NCBI GenBank assembly: GCA_017640615.1
Contig: JAEPQK010000004.1
Coordinates: 248,001-312,000 of the forward strand
Reading direction: 5' to 3'
Source of the DNA: Rhizobiaceae bacterium
GTDB taxonomy: Bacteria > Pseudomonadota > Alphaproteobacteria > Rhizobiales > Rhizobiaceae
DNA length: 64,000 nucleotides
This document shows positions 26,081-35,158 of the stretch, one piece after another (within the stretch, counting starts at the first letter, position 1; each line of letters opens with the position of its first letter). The translations under genes and the position numbers were made by a program. The notes under the pieces are model-generated. The model saw nothing but the letters and a program-made list of their open reading frames with translations. It searched no databases and was not told where the DNA came from.

Positions 26081-26518
26081 ATGAACTCATTTGTCGAGAA
26101 GCCCCCTTATTGGATCAATCGCGCCGCGTTCCTGTTCCGCGCCGAGCTTCAGCGCGCATTCGCAGCGGATGGCATCGACATCACGCCTGAGGAATGGGCG
26201 CTGCTGATGGTGCTGAACGAGCGCGCGCCGGCGACGGTGGGCGAACTGGCGGAGCTCACATTGCGCGACCGCACGACCGTGACGCGTTTTCTCGACACGC
26301 TGTCGGGCAAGGGCCTGGTCGCACGCACGCCTGATCCTAAAGACCGCCGCCGCACCATGATCACGCTGTCTGGCGGGGCCGAGCAGCTTTTCCCGCGTAT
26401 GCTCGGCCATGTCGAAGCCATGATCGGCCGCGCCGGCAGGGGCATTTCGGGTGAAGAGATGGCGACAGCCATCTCCGTCCTGCAGCGGCTGATTTCAAAC
26501 CTGAACGAAAAGGGATGA
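26081..26518 (+). CDS. MarR family transcriptional regulator
   Basis: This 145-residue winged-helix regulator contains ITPEEWALLMVLNERAPATVGELAELT (recognition region) and the family signature DRTTVTRFLDTLSGKGLVARTPDPKDRRRTMITLS (about residues 65-100), including the wing DPKDRRR. N- and C-terminal helices would form the dimer interface. It is divergent from the hypothetical gene at 25255-26013 and probably represses it and itself, responding to a phenolic or similar small ligand. No redox-sensing cysteine is present. Confidence 0.9.
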   Translation: MNSFVEKPPYWINRAAFLFRAELQRAFAADGIDITPEEWALLMVLNERAPATVGELAELTLRDRTTVTRFLDTLSGKGLVARTPDPKDRRRTMITLSGGAEQLFPRMLGHVEAMIGRAGRGISGEEMATAISVLQRLISNLNEKG

Positions 26519-26590
26519 AAGAGGGTCGGCGCATTGCTCCACGCCCGCCATCCGGCTAATCAGGCCGACAACCAAGCCGGAGCCTGCCAT

Positions 26591-27208
26591 ATGACAATTC
26601 GTTTCCATCGCCACGACCTGCCGGACCTCGCCAATTACGATGTCGACGCGATTGCGATCGACACCGAAACGCTGGGACTCAACCCGCATCGCGACCGGCT
26701 ATGCGTGGTGCAGATTTCGCCGGGCGACGGCACAGCCGATGTCATCCAGATTGCGAAAGGTCAGAAGAAGGCGCCAAATCTCGTCAGCCTGCTGCGCAAC
26801 CGCAAGATCACCAAGCTTTTCCATTTCGGCCGCTTCGATCTCGCTGTGCTCTATCAGAGCTTCGGCGTCATGCCGCAGCCCGTATTCTGCACCAAGATCG
26901 CCTCGCGATTGACCCGCACCTACACTGATCGCCACGGCCTCAAGGATATCTGCTCTGAGCTGCTGGGCGTCAGCCTGTCCAAGGTCCAGCAATCATCCGA
27001 CTGGGCAGCTGAAACGCTGAGCCAGGAACAGCTCGAATATGCGGCGTCCGACGTGCTTTACCTGCATGAACTGCGCGACAAGCTGGTCGAACGGCTGGAG
27101 CGCGAGGGCAGGTCGAAGGAGGCCGATGCCTGCTTCCGCTTCCTGCCGACACGCGCAAAGCTCGATCTGATGGGCTGGGACGAAGAAGATATCTTCGCCC
27201 ACAGTTAG
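26591..27208 (+). CDS. RNase D-like 3'-5' exonuclease (DEDDy), lacking HRDC domains
   Basis: This 205-residue exonuclease of the DnaQ superfamily has motif 1 DTETLGL (about residues 23-29), motif 2 HFGRFDLAVLY (about 78-88) and motif 3 YAASDVLYLHEL (about 150-161) with the DEDDy tyrosine. It is only the catalytic domain; full RNase D (about 380 residues) has C-terminal HRDC repeats that are absent here. Such short versions are common in Hyphomicrobiales next to a longer rnd elsewhere. It probably trims structured RNA 3' ends. Confidence 0.88.
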   Translation: MTIRFHRHDLPDLANYDVDAIAIDTETLGLNPHRDRLCVVQISPGDGTADVIQIAKGQKKAPNLVSLLRNRKITKLFHFGRFDLAVLYQSFGVMPQPVFCTKIASRLTRTYTDRHGLKDICSELLGVSLSKVQQSSDWAAETLSQEQLEYAASDVLYLHELRDKLVERLEREGRSKEADACFRFLPTRAKLDLMGWDEEDIFAHS

Positions 27209-27230
27209 ATCGCCGGCAAAAAGCTAGGCT

Positions 27231-28331
27231 CTACTCCGCCGGCTGCAGCTTCTCGGTCGGTGCGGTCGGCTTGTCGATTTTCGCCCAGTCCGGACGTTCG
27301 AACAGGAACGCGCCGTAGCCGCTCCATTTCACCATGCCGTAGAAGATGACCGGCCCGACGACCGCCGCAATGGTCGTGATCAGCGAGATCGTGCCGATGT
27401 CGCTCATGATGCCCGTCTTCAGGAGCACGGTCCGGGTCACTGCCATGGGCAGGAAGAAGGCGAGATAGACGACGATTGAATGGGCGCCGAGCCATGTCAG
27501 CCAGGCGCTCCAATTCTTCTGTGAAATCAGCGCCGCAACGCTGATGACGACGAATATGCCGGCCATGGCCAGTGCGAGCGACACGAATGGCAGTTCGGCA
27601 ATACCGCCCGTCGCACCCGAATGCCCGATGTCCGGCTGCAGGAACAATGCCAGTGCCTGAGGCGCCGGCGTGAAAACCAGCAGTCCATTAATCGGTGCCC
27701 AGATCGCAATGAAGGCGAAAACCTTGCCGGTATTAGCCCGCGCCCAGTCGGCGATTGCAAAGACATGGGCCGCAAACAGGTAACCCGCATAGAAATAGAC
27801 GAAACGCGCGCAGAACTCGTCGAATGTGATCCAGCCGCTTCGGACCGGCAGAATTTCAAGCGCCGCCGCCCATGCCAGCACGAGCCAGGCCGGCAGCGTC
27901 TTCGTCAGCCGCACGGTCAGGAAAAAGAGGGGCAGCAGATAGATGAACCACAGCGTGCCGAAAGGCTGGAAGTAAGCCTGCGCATAGGCAATGAGAGCGT
28001 GGCCAACCCCCTGTTCCATCGCCATGCCGGGCGCTTTGAACGCGAATTGGATCGTCAGCCACAGCACATAGAAATAGACGAAGTGAACGACCTTGCGGTC
28101 GATGTAGCGCAGCCAGGGGCGGTTGATGACGAGCCCGAGGAAAAGTCCCGAAATCAGGAAGAAATCCGGCATGCGGAAGGGGCGAGCGTAGGAAACGACC
28201 TTGCCCATCCAGCCCTCTGTTCCGGCATAGACCTCAACACCGAGCGTTGCATGCACCATGACCACCATGATGATGCACAGGCCCTTGGCCGTATCGACCC
28301 AGGCGATCCGCGCTTTTTCCGAAGCTGACAT
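27231..28331 (-). CDS. acyltransferase 3 family integral membrane protein
   Basis: This 366-residue inner-membrane protein has about ten hydrophobic helices. The family signature is at the N-terminus: WVDTAKGLCIIMVVMVHAT (about 10-28), with the conserved histidine, followed by the RMPDFFLISGLFLG region. It transfers acyl groups, typically acetyl or succinyl, to a surface carbohydrate across the membrane. There is no linked polysaccharide gene cluster to indicate the acceptor. It stands alone, convergent with the RNase D-like gene. Confidence 0.85.
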   Translation of the reverse strand: MSASEKARIAWVDTAKGLCIIMVVMVHATLGVEVYAGTEGWMGKVVSYARPFRMPDFFLISGLFLGLVINRPWLRYIDRKVVHFVYFYVLWLTIQFAFKAPGMAMEQGVGHALIAYAQAYFQPFGTLWFIYLLPLFFLTVRLTKTLPAWLVLAWAAALEILPVRSGWITFDEFCARFVYFYAGYLFAAHVFAIADWARANTGKVFAFIAIWAPINGLLVFTPAPQALALFLQPDIGHSGATGGIAELPFVSLALAMAGIFVVISVAALISQKNWSAWLTWLGAHSIVVYLAFFLPMAVTRTVLLKTGIMSDIGTISLITTIAAVVGPVIFYGMVKWSGYGAFLFERPDWAKIDKPTAPTEKLQPAE

Positions 28332-28500
28332 CGAAATTTTCCCGCAATTTTGATCGACTTGTCCTAGCGGTCTCGGGTGCGCTTTCGGTTAACGCCGGGT
28401 GTCGCAGCAATGCGCAGGCTTAACGCACCCTTAAACAGCCCGGCCTAGTTTCGCCGTGGGACGGTGCCGCGCCAATTCGTGCGGCGCTGCAAGGGATGTC

Positions 28501-30612
28501 ATGACACGCAGAAAGAAGCCCCGCACCAGGATCGAGCCGCGTCTGGATATTCCCGGACGCGCCCGTAAGGCCTCGGGCGCCGCGGGCAACCGTCCGGCGA
28601 CAGCGCGCCGGTCGCGCAAGAAGACTTCGGCCCGTTCGCGCCGCCGCGCGAAACGCGGCAGCGGCTTCTTCGGGCTTCTGAAAAGCGCGACCTACTGGTG
28701 CGTCGTTCTCGTCATCTGGGGTGGCATTGCCGCCGCCGGCATTGTGCTCTGGTACGGCGCGCAAATGCCTTCCATGACAACTTGGGAAATTCCCGACCGT
28801 CCGCCCAATGTGCGCATTGTCTCCGTCGATGGCACGCTGGTCGCCAATCGCGGCATGACGGGCGGACAGGCGGTCGGGCTGCATGAAATGTCGCCCTATA
28901 TCCCCGAAGCGGTTATCGCGATCGAAGACCGCCGTTTCCATTCGCATTTTGGCATCGACCCGATCGGTCTAGCCCGTGCGATGTTTGAAAACCTGACCAC
29001 CGGCCGCATCACGCAGGGCGGTTCCACGATCACCCAGCAGCTTGCCAAAAACCTGTTCCTGAAGCCCGACCGCACCGTCGAGCGCAAGGTGCAGGAGGTT
29101 TTGCTGGCACTCTGGCTGGAGCACAAGCACAGCAAGCAGCAGATCCTCGAAATGTATCTTAACCGGGTCTATTTCGGCTCCGGCTCCTATGGCGTGGAAG
29201 CGGCCTCGCGCCGCTATTTCGATAAACCGGCCAGCGATGTCTCGCTGTCGGAAGCGGCTCTGTTGGCCGGCCTTCTCAAAGCGCCTTCGCGCTTGTCACC
29301 GGCGCGTGATCCCAAAGCTGCCGAAAAGCGGGCACAGGTCGTGCTGCAGGCCATGCGCAATTCCGGCATGATCGACGACGGCCAGATGACGACGGCCATG
29401 AGCGCGCCGGCTGCGCGCGCCGCCGCCTACTGGACCGGCGCGGAACATTATGTCGCCGATAAGGTGATGGAGGAGCTTCCAGGTCTCATCGGTGAAATCA
29501 CCGGCGATGTGGTGGTTGAAACCACGCTGGATTTCGGTCTCCAGAAAGTGGCCGAAAACACCATTCGCCGGCTGATCGATGAAAACGGCAAGAAGCTGCA
29601 TGTCAGCCAGGGCGTTCTGGTGTCGCTGGACAATACAGGTGCTGTGCGCGCCATGGTCGGCGGCTACGACTACGCCAACAGCCAGTTCGACCGCGCGACC
29701 GAGGCGCGGCGGCAGCCTGGCTCCGCCTTCAAACCCTTTGTCTACATAGCGGCCGTCGAACGCGGTATGACACCCGAGACCAAGGTGCACGACGCGCCGG
29801 TGCGCATCGGCAAATGGTCGCCGTCAAACTTCAACGACAAATATCACGGCGACGTTTCGCTCTCCTTCGCTCTGTCACGCTCGCTGAATTCGGTGGCAGC
29901 GCGGCTGGTCGGGCAGGTGGGTGCAAAAAACGTCATCGAGGCCGCCTATCGCATGGGGATAGAGTCAGACCTCAAGAACAATGCCTCCATTGCGCTGGGC
30001 ACGTCGGAAGTGACCCCGTTGGAACTCACCGCAGCTTACGTGCCCTTTGCCAATGGCGGTTACCGGCCCTTCGTCCACTTCATCGAGAAAGTGTCGACGC
30101 CCGAAGGCAAGGTCTTGTGGCAGCGCCGCTCCGGCGGCATTCCGCGCGTCGTCAATGCGCGCGTCGTCGGCATGATGAACGCGATGATGTCGCGCACGCT
30201 TGAAGAAGGCACCGGGCGGAAGGCCTATTTCGGTTGGCCGGCAGCCGGCAAGACCGGCACGACACAAAGTTCCCGCGATGTCTGGTTTGTCGGCTACACC
30301 GCCAATCTCACGACTGGCGTCTGGTTCGGCAACGATGACAATTCGCCGACCAAGAAAGTCACCGGCGGTTCTATGCCAGCGCAGGCCTGGCATGACTATA
30401 TGGCTGCCGCGCATAGCGGAATTCCCGTCGCGTCCCTGCCCGGATGGTCGGGTGCGGCGGTCCAGCCCAGCTTTGCGCAACGCGACGATATCGGCACGAT
30501 AATATCAGGCGACCGTACGGCCTCGATCCCGCCCGAGTCGATGGGCGAGGGCGCAGCACCGGCGCCGCGCAGCCGCGTGACCTCGATCCTCGACGTCCTG
30601 CTTGGAAACTGA
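28501..30612 (+). CDS. penicillin-binding protein 1A-type bifunctional peptidoglycan synthase
   Basis: This 703-residue class A PBP has a cytoplasmic, Arg/Lys-rich N-terminus (about 1-58) and one transmembrane helix (about 61-85). The GT51 glycosyltransferase domain has EDRRFHSHFGIDP and GGSTITQQLAKNLFL (about 140-185). The transpeptidase domain has SAFKPF (SxxK), SRSLNS (SxN) and KTGTTQ (KTG) (about 415-585). All catalytic residues are present. The ATG at 28501 follows a short Arg-rich frame without family similarity. The enzyme polymerises glycan strands and cross-links peptides in the periplasm. Confidence 0.93.
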   Translation: MTRRKKPRTRIEPRLDIPGRARKASGAAGNRPATARRSRKKTSARSRRRAKRGSGFFGLLKSATYWCVVLVIWGGIAAAGIVLWYGAQMPSMTTWEIPDRPPNVRIVSVDGTLVANRGMTGGQAVGLHEMSPYIPEAVIAIEDRRFHSHFGIDPIGLARAMFENLTTGRITQGGSTITQQLAKNLFLKPDRTVERKVQEVLLALWLEHKHSKQQILEMYLNRVYFGSGSYGVEAASRRYFDKPASDVSLSEAALLAGLLKAPSRLSPARDPKAAEKRAQVVLQAMRNSGMIDDGQMTTAMSAPAARAAAYWTGAEHYVADKVMEELPGLIGEITGDVVVETTLDFGLQKVAENTIRRLIDENGKKLHVSQGVLVSLDNTGAVRAMVGGYDYANSQFDRATEARRQPGSAFKPFVYIAAVERGMTPETKVHDAPVRIGKWSPSNFNDKYHGDVSLSFALSRSLNSVAARLVGQVGAKNVIEAAYRMGIESDLKNNASIALGTSEVTPLELTAAYVPFANGGYRPFVHFIEKVSTPEGKVLWQRRSGGIPRVVNARVVGMMNAMMSRTLEEGTGRKAYFGWPAAGKTGTTQSSRDVWFVGYTANLTTGVWFGNDDNSPTKKVTGGSMPAQAWHDYMAAAHSGIPVASLPGWSGAAVQPSFAQRDDIGTIISGDRTASIPPESMGEGAAPAPRSRVTSILDVLLGN

Positions 30613-30615
30613 CAC

Positions 30616-31455
30616 CTAGCTGGCGAGAAAGTCTCTCAGCATCGCGATCTCGGCGTCAGTCGCAAGCGTCGGCGCGTGGCCGACACCTTTGAACTCCCGC
30701 AGCTCCGGTTTGGGTCCGCGCGCCTGCATCTGCGCCGCCACGCTTGCCGGCAGCACGTCTGAATCTTCGCCCCGCAGCAGCAGCGTTCTGGCCGCAATCG
30801 CGTCATAGGCGTCCCAGACGTCGAGGTCGGCTTTGTGGTGCGTGAACTGCGTCACGATCTGCGGGTCGTAATGGACGGTGATCCGCCCATTGTCCGTCCG
30901 GCGCACGGAAGTATCTGCCATGCGACGCCAGAACGCGTCCGAATTGGGCCCGAATGGCGCATAATTGGTGCGCAGCCAGTCTTCCATCGCGACAACCGTG
31001 TCGTAGACGGGTGGGTTACCGACGTAGTCGGCGATGCGGCCTGTCGCGGACTCTGGAATGTCCGGCCCGATATCGTTGATCACCAGATGCGTGATGCGTT
31101 CTCTCAGCCGACCGCCCGCCAGTGTTGCGCCGATCAGCCCGCCCATTGAGGTTCCCACCCAGCGCAGCCGGCCGAAGCCGTAATGGTCGAATAGCTCAAG
31201 CGCAGCTTCGCCAAACCGCGCGTAGGAATAGTCGGTCGCGGCGTTCTTGGCCCAGCTCGACAGGCCGCGCCCCGGCGTGTCCGGGCAGATCACGAAATAG
31301 CTATCGCTCAGCGCCTGTGCCGCCTCATCGAAGTCCCGCCCGGTGCGGGCCAGCCCGTGCCACATCACCAGCGCCGGTTTCGATTGATCGCCCCATTCGG
31401 TGACGTGAAGCTCGAAACCCGCCGCCGGAACATAGGTCGATTTCGGCTGGGTCAT
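30616..31455 (-). CDS. alpha/beta hydrolase at the end of a branched-chain-type ABC operon
   Basis: This 279-residue serine hydrolase has the oxyanion HG in MWHGLARTG (about residue 32), the nucleophile elbow GTSMGG (about 100), an acid residue in GEDSDV (about 226) and the histidine of GVGHAPTL (about 254). No signal peptide is present, so it acts in the cytoplasm. Its start overlaps the LivM-type stop by 4 bases (31452-31455), so it is part of the transporter operon. It probably hydrolyses an ester or amide bond in the imported compound; the substrate is unknown. Confidence 0.88.
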   Translation of the reverse strand: MTQPKSTYVPAAGFELHVTEWGDQSKPALVMWHGLARTGRDFDEAAQALSDSYFVICPDTPGRGLSSWAKNAATDYSYARFGEAALELFDHYGFGRLRWVGTSMGGLIGATLAGGRLRERITHLVINDIGPDIPESATGRIADYVGNPPVYDTVVAMEDWLRTNYAPFGPNSDAFWRRMADTSVRRTDNGRITVHYDPQIVTQFTHHKADLDVWDAYDAIAARTLLLRGEDSDVLPASVAAQMQARGPKPELREFKGVGHAPTLATDAEIAMLRDFLAS

Positions 31456-32561
31456 TTCGCGCCACCTTTGCCGAGCAATGTGCCGGCTATTCCTGCCGGG
31501 AAGAAGTAGACCAGCAGGATGAAGAGCACACCGAGCCACAGCAGCCAGCGGTCGGGGTCGAGCAGTTCCGGCAGAAGCGGAATGCTGCTCGTCGCGTCGG
31601 CCGCAACCTGCATCAGGTCTTTCAGATAGAACTGCGCTAGGCTCATGATCACGACGCCGATGATCGCGCCGATCAACGTGCCCATGCCGCCAATCACGAC
31701 CATGAGCAGAATGTCGATCATGATCGCGAAGGAGAGGGCGACTTCCGGCCCGGTATATTTGAGCCAAACCGCCCGCACGATGCCGGCGAGGGCTGCGATC
31801 ACCGCAGCAATGCAGAAAATCGCGGTGCGATATACGACGACCCGGTAGCCGATCGCTTCCGCGCGCAGTTCGTTTTCGCGGACTGCCTCAAGCACCGTCC
31901 CGAGCGGCGAGGCGACGATGCGCGCCATCACCAGAAACAGTGCCAACGAAGAGAGGAACACGAAGTAGTAGAGCGCGATCTTGCCATCGAGCGCGACATC
32001 GAAAACCCTTACCACCTTGCCGTCGGCATCGGTCAGGAGCTTGTTGGCGGGCGAGAAAAAGCGCGGGATCTGATAGGTCATGCCGTCCTCGCCGCCGGTA
32101 AAGTCGGATAGCTGGCTGGCAAGCACAAGCATCACCGAGGCGGCGGCAAGCGTGATCATGGCGAAGAAGATCGCCTTCACGCGCAGCGACAAAAGTCCGA
32201 TCAGGACCGCAAGCACGAGAGCCGCCGCGACACCCGCAGCACCCCCAAGCAGAATTGCGTCGAAACCGCGCCCCATCGTCTTCAGCGCAATCGCGGTTCC
32301 GTAGGTCCCGAGCCCGAAGAACATTGTGTGCGCGAAGGAGACGATACCGGTGTAGCCCAGCAGAAGGTCATAGCTTGCCACAAGCACGATGAATACGCAG
32401 ATGCGCGCCGCCACTTCCTGGCTGCGCACTTCGGGGAAGAGGAATGGCGCGAACAGCAGCGCGAGCCCGATCAGCCCGACAATGCCGTAGACGATCATGC
32501 GGCCGGTGCGCGCGCGTGTCATGCCGGGAGCCTGCGTTGCGGAAGCGGTCTGGCTGCTCAT
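31452..32561 (-). CDS. branched-chain amino acid-type ABC transporter permease (LivM family)
   Basis: This 369-residue inner-membrane permease has eight to ten hydrophobic helices. Recognisable LivM stretches are ASYDLLLGYTGIVSFAHTMFFGLGTY (about 62-87), the cytoplasmic loop SPLGTVLEAVRENELRAEAIGY (about 220-241) and DILLMVVIGGMGTLIGAIIGV (about 288-308). It follows the LivH-type gene by 4 bases and overlaps the hydrolase. It contains an insert (about 160-190, GGEDGMTYQIPRFF) of the type seen in LivM homologues for non-amino-acid substrates. Confidence 0.92.
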   Translation of the reverse strand: MSSQTASATQAPGMTRARTGRMIVYGIVGLIGLALLFAPFLFPEVRSQEVAARICVFIVLVASYDLLLGYTGIVSFAHTMFFGLGTYGTAIALKTMGRGFDAILLGGAAGVAAALVLAVLIGLLSLRVKAIFFAMITLAAASVMLVLASQLSDFTGGEDGMTYQIPRFFSPANKLLTDADGKVVRVFDVALDGKIALYYFVFLSSLALFLVMARIVASPLGTVLEAVRENELRAEAIGYRVVVYRTAIFCIAAVIAALAGIVRAVWLKYTGPEVALSFAIMIDILLMVVIGGMGTLIGAIIGVVIMSLAQFYLKDLMQVAADATSSIPLLPELLDPDRWLLWLGVLFILLVYFFPAGIAGTLLGKGGAK

Positions 32562-32565
32562 CGAT

Positions 32566-33561
32566 TCACCCTTTGACCGCGGGTTTGAGGCCGTAGGGCC
32601 GCCACAGCAGCACAGCCATCATCAAAAGCATGTTGGAGGCGAGCGCCAGCTTCGGCATCAGGAAGGCGACGTAGTTGGCGACAAGCCCCACCATGATCGC
32701 GCCGAGCAACGATCCTTCGATTGAACCCAGCCCGCCAATGATGACAACGATGAAGACGATGATCAGCATCTCGCCACCGAGCGCGGGCGTGATCAGACCC
32801 TGATAGCCGGCCCACATCGCGCCGCCCATTGCGGCGAGCGCGGAGCCCGCCATGAAGACGCCGATGAACAGCCGGTCGATGCGGAAGCCGAGCGCCTCCA
32901 CCATCTCGCGGTTTTCCACCCCGGCGCGGATCAGTAGTCCGATGCGCGTACGGTTGAGTACCAGATAGAGCGCGACATAGACGAGAAGCCCGAGCAGGAA
33001 GGCGAACACCCGGTAGATTTCGATCGCGATCGTGCCGAAGACGAAGGAGCCCTCCAAGACCGCGGGACGTGCCACCGAAACCGGCGCACCGCCCCAGATT
33101 GCGAGCAGAAGCTGCTCGGCCACGATCAGCGCGCCCATGGTGATGAGGATTTGCCTGAGATGGTCGCGATAGACCGGCCGCACAATCACGCGCTCGAAGA
33201 ACCAGCCCGCCGCCGCGCCGAAAGCTGTTGCAGCGCAGATCGCCATGATGAGCGCAATGATATTGAGTGCAGCACTCGATCCGGTCAGCCACGAGCCCAG
33301 CGCGGCCAGCACCGAAGCCGCGATGAAGGCGCCGAAGGACACGAACGCCGAATGGCCGAAATTCAGCACGTCCATCAGCCCGAAAACGAGCGAAAGACCG
33401 GACGCCATGAGGAATATCATCATGCCCATGGCGAGCCCCGCCACAGTGAGCGTCACCCAGGTGGAGGGGTTGCCGATCAGCACAAAAGCCAGCACCGCCA
33501 TCACGACAGGCAGGAGATAGACACCGCCGAGGCGGCCGGCGAGCGAGTTCAAAGAATCCAT
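32566..33561 (-). CDS. branched-chain amino acid-type ABC transporter permease (LivH family)
   Basis: This 331-residue permease pairs with the LivM-type protein. Hallmarks are SGLSLVFGLMDVLNFGHSAFVSFGAF (about 53-78), the coupling loop RTRIGLLIRAGVENREMVEALG (about 204-225) and FIVVIIGGLGSIEGSLLGAIMVGL (about 270-293). It is adjacent to the LivF-type gene, whose stop is at 33562. An N-terminal extension of about 40 residues with one additional helix precedes the usual LivH start. Confidence 0.92.
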   Translation of the reverse strand: MDSLNSLAGRLGGVYLLPVVMAVLAFVLIGNPSTWVTLTVAGLAMGMMIFLMASGLSLVFGLMDVLNFGHSAFVSFGAFIAASVLAALGSWLTGSSAALNIIALIMAICAATAFGAAAGWFFERVIVRPVYRDHLRQILITMGALIVAEQLLLAIWGGAPVSVARPAVLEGSFVFGTIAIEIYRVFAFLLGLLVYVALYLVLNRTRIGLLIRAGVENREMVEALGFRIDRLFIGVFMAGSALAAMGGAMWAGYQGLITPALGGEMLIIVFIVVIIGGLGSIEGSLLGAIMVGLVANYVAFLMPKLALASNMLLMMAVLLWRPYGLKPAVKG

Positions 33562-34284
33562 CTATCCAGCCTCCGCCATCGAAAGGCTGAGCAGCCGCGT
33601 TTGCAGCGCTTCGTCGCGCGCGAGTTCTTCCATCGACCCGTTCCAGGCGATGCGCCCGTCGTCGATCACCGTTGCGCCGCGCCCCAGCGAGCGGGCGAAA
33701 TGAAAATTCTGTTCCACAAGCAGGATCGTCGTATCCCGGCCGATCTCCTGGAACGCGTCGATCATCGCGTTGATGATCGACGGCGCCAGTCCTTTGGTCG
33801 GCTCGTCGATCAGGATCAGTTCGCGCCGCTCGATGATTGCGCGCGAGATCGCCAGCATTTGTTTCTGCCCGCCGGAGAGCGCGAAGGCCTGCTTATCCCA
33901 GAATGTCTCAATGGCAGGAAACAGCGCAAATATGCGCTTGAGCCGTTCTTCGTCGAAGGCGCCGGTGGCCGATGCCAGCCGCATGTTTTCCTCGACCGTA
34001 AGGCCGCCGAAAATGCCCATATTTTCTGGCACATAAGCGATGCCCTGGCGTGCGATCTCGGGCGTGCGGGCAGCGGTGATATCCTGATGCCTGAACACGA
34101 TTGCGCCGGAGCGCGCGCGCCACAATCCCATGATGGTGCGCAGCGTCGTCGTCTTGCCTGCGCCGTTGCGGCCGAGCAGAACATGCACGCCGCCTTCGGG
34201 CACGTCGAAGCCCACGCCATGCAGGATCTGATATTGCGCGATGTCGGTGTGCACATCGTCGAGTCGCAGGATCGCATCGCTCAT
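33562..34284 (-). CDS. branched-chain amino acid-type ABC transporter ATPase (LivF family)
   Basis: This 240-residue ATPase has Walker A GRNGAGKTT (about residues 38-46), the LivF-specific GIAYVPENMGIFGGLTVEENM region (about 85-105), signature LSGGQKQM (about 139-146) and Walker B LILIDEPTKGLAP (about 159-171). It forms a heterodimer with the LivG-type ATPase, whose stop codon overlaps this start by 4 bases (34281-34284). All nucleotide-binding motifs are intact. Confidence 0.93.
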   Translation of the reverse strand: MSDAILRLDDVHTDIAQYQILHGVGFDVPEGGVHVLLGRNGAGKTTTLRTIMGLWRARSGAIVFRHQDITAARTPEIARQGIAYVPENMGIFGGLTVEENMRLASATGAFDEERLKRIFALFPAIETFWDKQAFALSGGQKQMLAISRAIIERRELILIDEPTKGLAPSIINAMIDAFQEIGRDTTILLVEQNFHFARSLGRGATVIDDGRIAWNGSMEELARDEALQTRLLSLSMAEAG

Positions 34285-35045
34285 GCGGCTTTCTCCTGCG
34301 AAACGCCGAGATAGATTTCGCGAACGATCGGCAGTGCCATCACTTCGTCGGGCTTGCCGTCGGCGATTAGTTCGCCATTGTGCAGCACCACAATGCGGTC
34401 GGCGAGCGCGCGCACCACATCCATCTTGTGCTCGACAAGCAGGATCGTCTTAGACGTGTCTTTCTTGATTTCCGCAATCAGGTCGAGAATGACCGGAGCC
34501 TCGTCCACCGACATGCCTGCAGTCGGTTCGTCGAACATGTAGATGTCGGGCTGCATTGCCATCAGCATCGCAACTTCCAGCTTGCGCTGGTCGCCATGCG
34601 GCAATGTCGCGGCTGGCAGGTGCGCCACGTTTTGAAGCCGGGCGCGGGCAAGAAAATCATGCGCTGCGTCGCGCAGTTCAGTCAGGGCTGCGGCGCGGCG
34701 GAAAATCTGGAAACCGGCCTTGCGCTTCGCCTGCACGGCAAGGCGCACATTTTCTTCTACCGAGAGTTTCGGAAACAGGCTGGTCAGCTGGAATGCGCGG
34801 CCGATCCCCATGCCGGCGCGGGCGGAGGGCGAGAGGTTCGAGATCTCCTCGCTGCCCTTGAAGATGCGCCCCGCACTTGGCTTGAGCTGGCCCGAAACGA
34901 GATTGAACCAGGTCGTTTTGCCGGCTCCGTTCGGCCCAACGATGACAGTCAGCTCGCCGGGCTCGAACGCACAGGTGACGTCGTTCACCGCGGCATGCCC
35001 GCCGAAGCGGATGGTCAGGTTTTCGGTGCGGAGGGAGGCGGTCAT
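34281..35045 (-). CDS. branched-chain amino acid-type ABC transporter ATPase (LivG family)
   Basis: This 254-residue ATPase has Walker A GPNGAGKTT (about 38-46) and the LivG-type GIGRAFQLTSLFPKLSVEENV region (about 80-100). The signature position reads LPHGDQRKLEVAM, the degenerate form usual in LivG, and is followed by Walker B IYMFDEPTAGM (about 167-177) and VEHKMD (about 205). The C-terminal tail is of the LivG type (REIYLG). It is separated from the binding-protein gene by a 113-base gap with a repeat hairpin. Confidence 0.93.
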   Translation of the reverse strand: MTASLRTENLTIRFGGHAAVNDVTCAFEPGELTVIVGPNGAGKTTWFNLVSGQLKPSAGRIFKGSEEISNLSPSARAGMGIGRAFQLTSLFPKLSVEENVRLAVQAKRKAGFQIFRRAAALTELRDAAHDFLARARLQNVAHLPAATLPHGDQRKLEVAMLMAMQPDIYMFDEPTAGMSVDEAPVILDLIAEIKKDTSKTILLVEHKMDVVRALADRIVVLHNGELIADGKPDEVMALPIVREIYLGVSQEKAA

Positions 35046-35091
35046 CGAAGTTGGGAACCTGTCAGCAGGGTCGCGACGCGAACAGCAGTTT

Positions 35092-35154
35092 GGCGGTAGG
35101 GCAGTATGGCCAGGTGATAATTCCTATTGCCTACTGCCCTACTCACCTATTGCC
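35092..35154 (-). repeat. hairpin built of 8-base tandem repeats between binding-protein and LivG-type genes
   Basis: GTAGGGCAGTA (35096-35106) is the exact complement of TACTGCCCTAC (35132-35142). The right side has an 8-base period (CCTATTGC, CTACTGCC, CTACTCAC, CTATTGCC, in shifted register) and shares the core CTACTGCCCTACT or a close variant with the element at 13684-13760. A second possible pairing is AGGTGA (35112-35117) with TCACCT (35143-35148). It lies inside the operon and so is transcribed. Confidence 0.7.
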
Positions 35155-35158
35155 TTGC

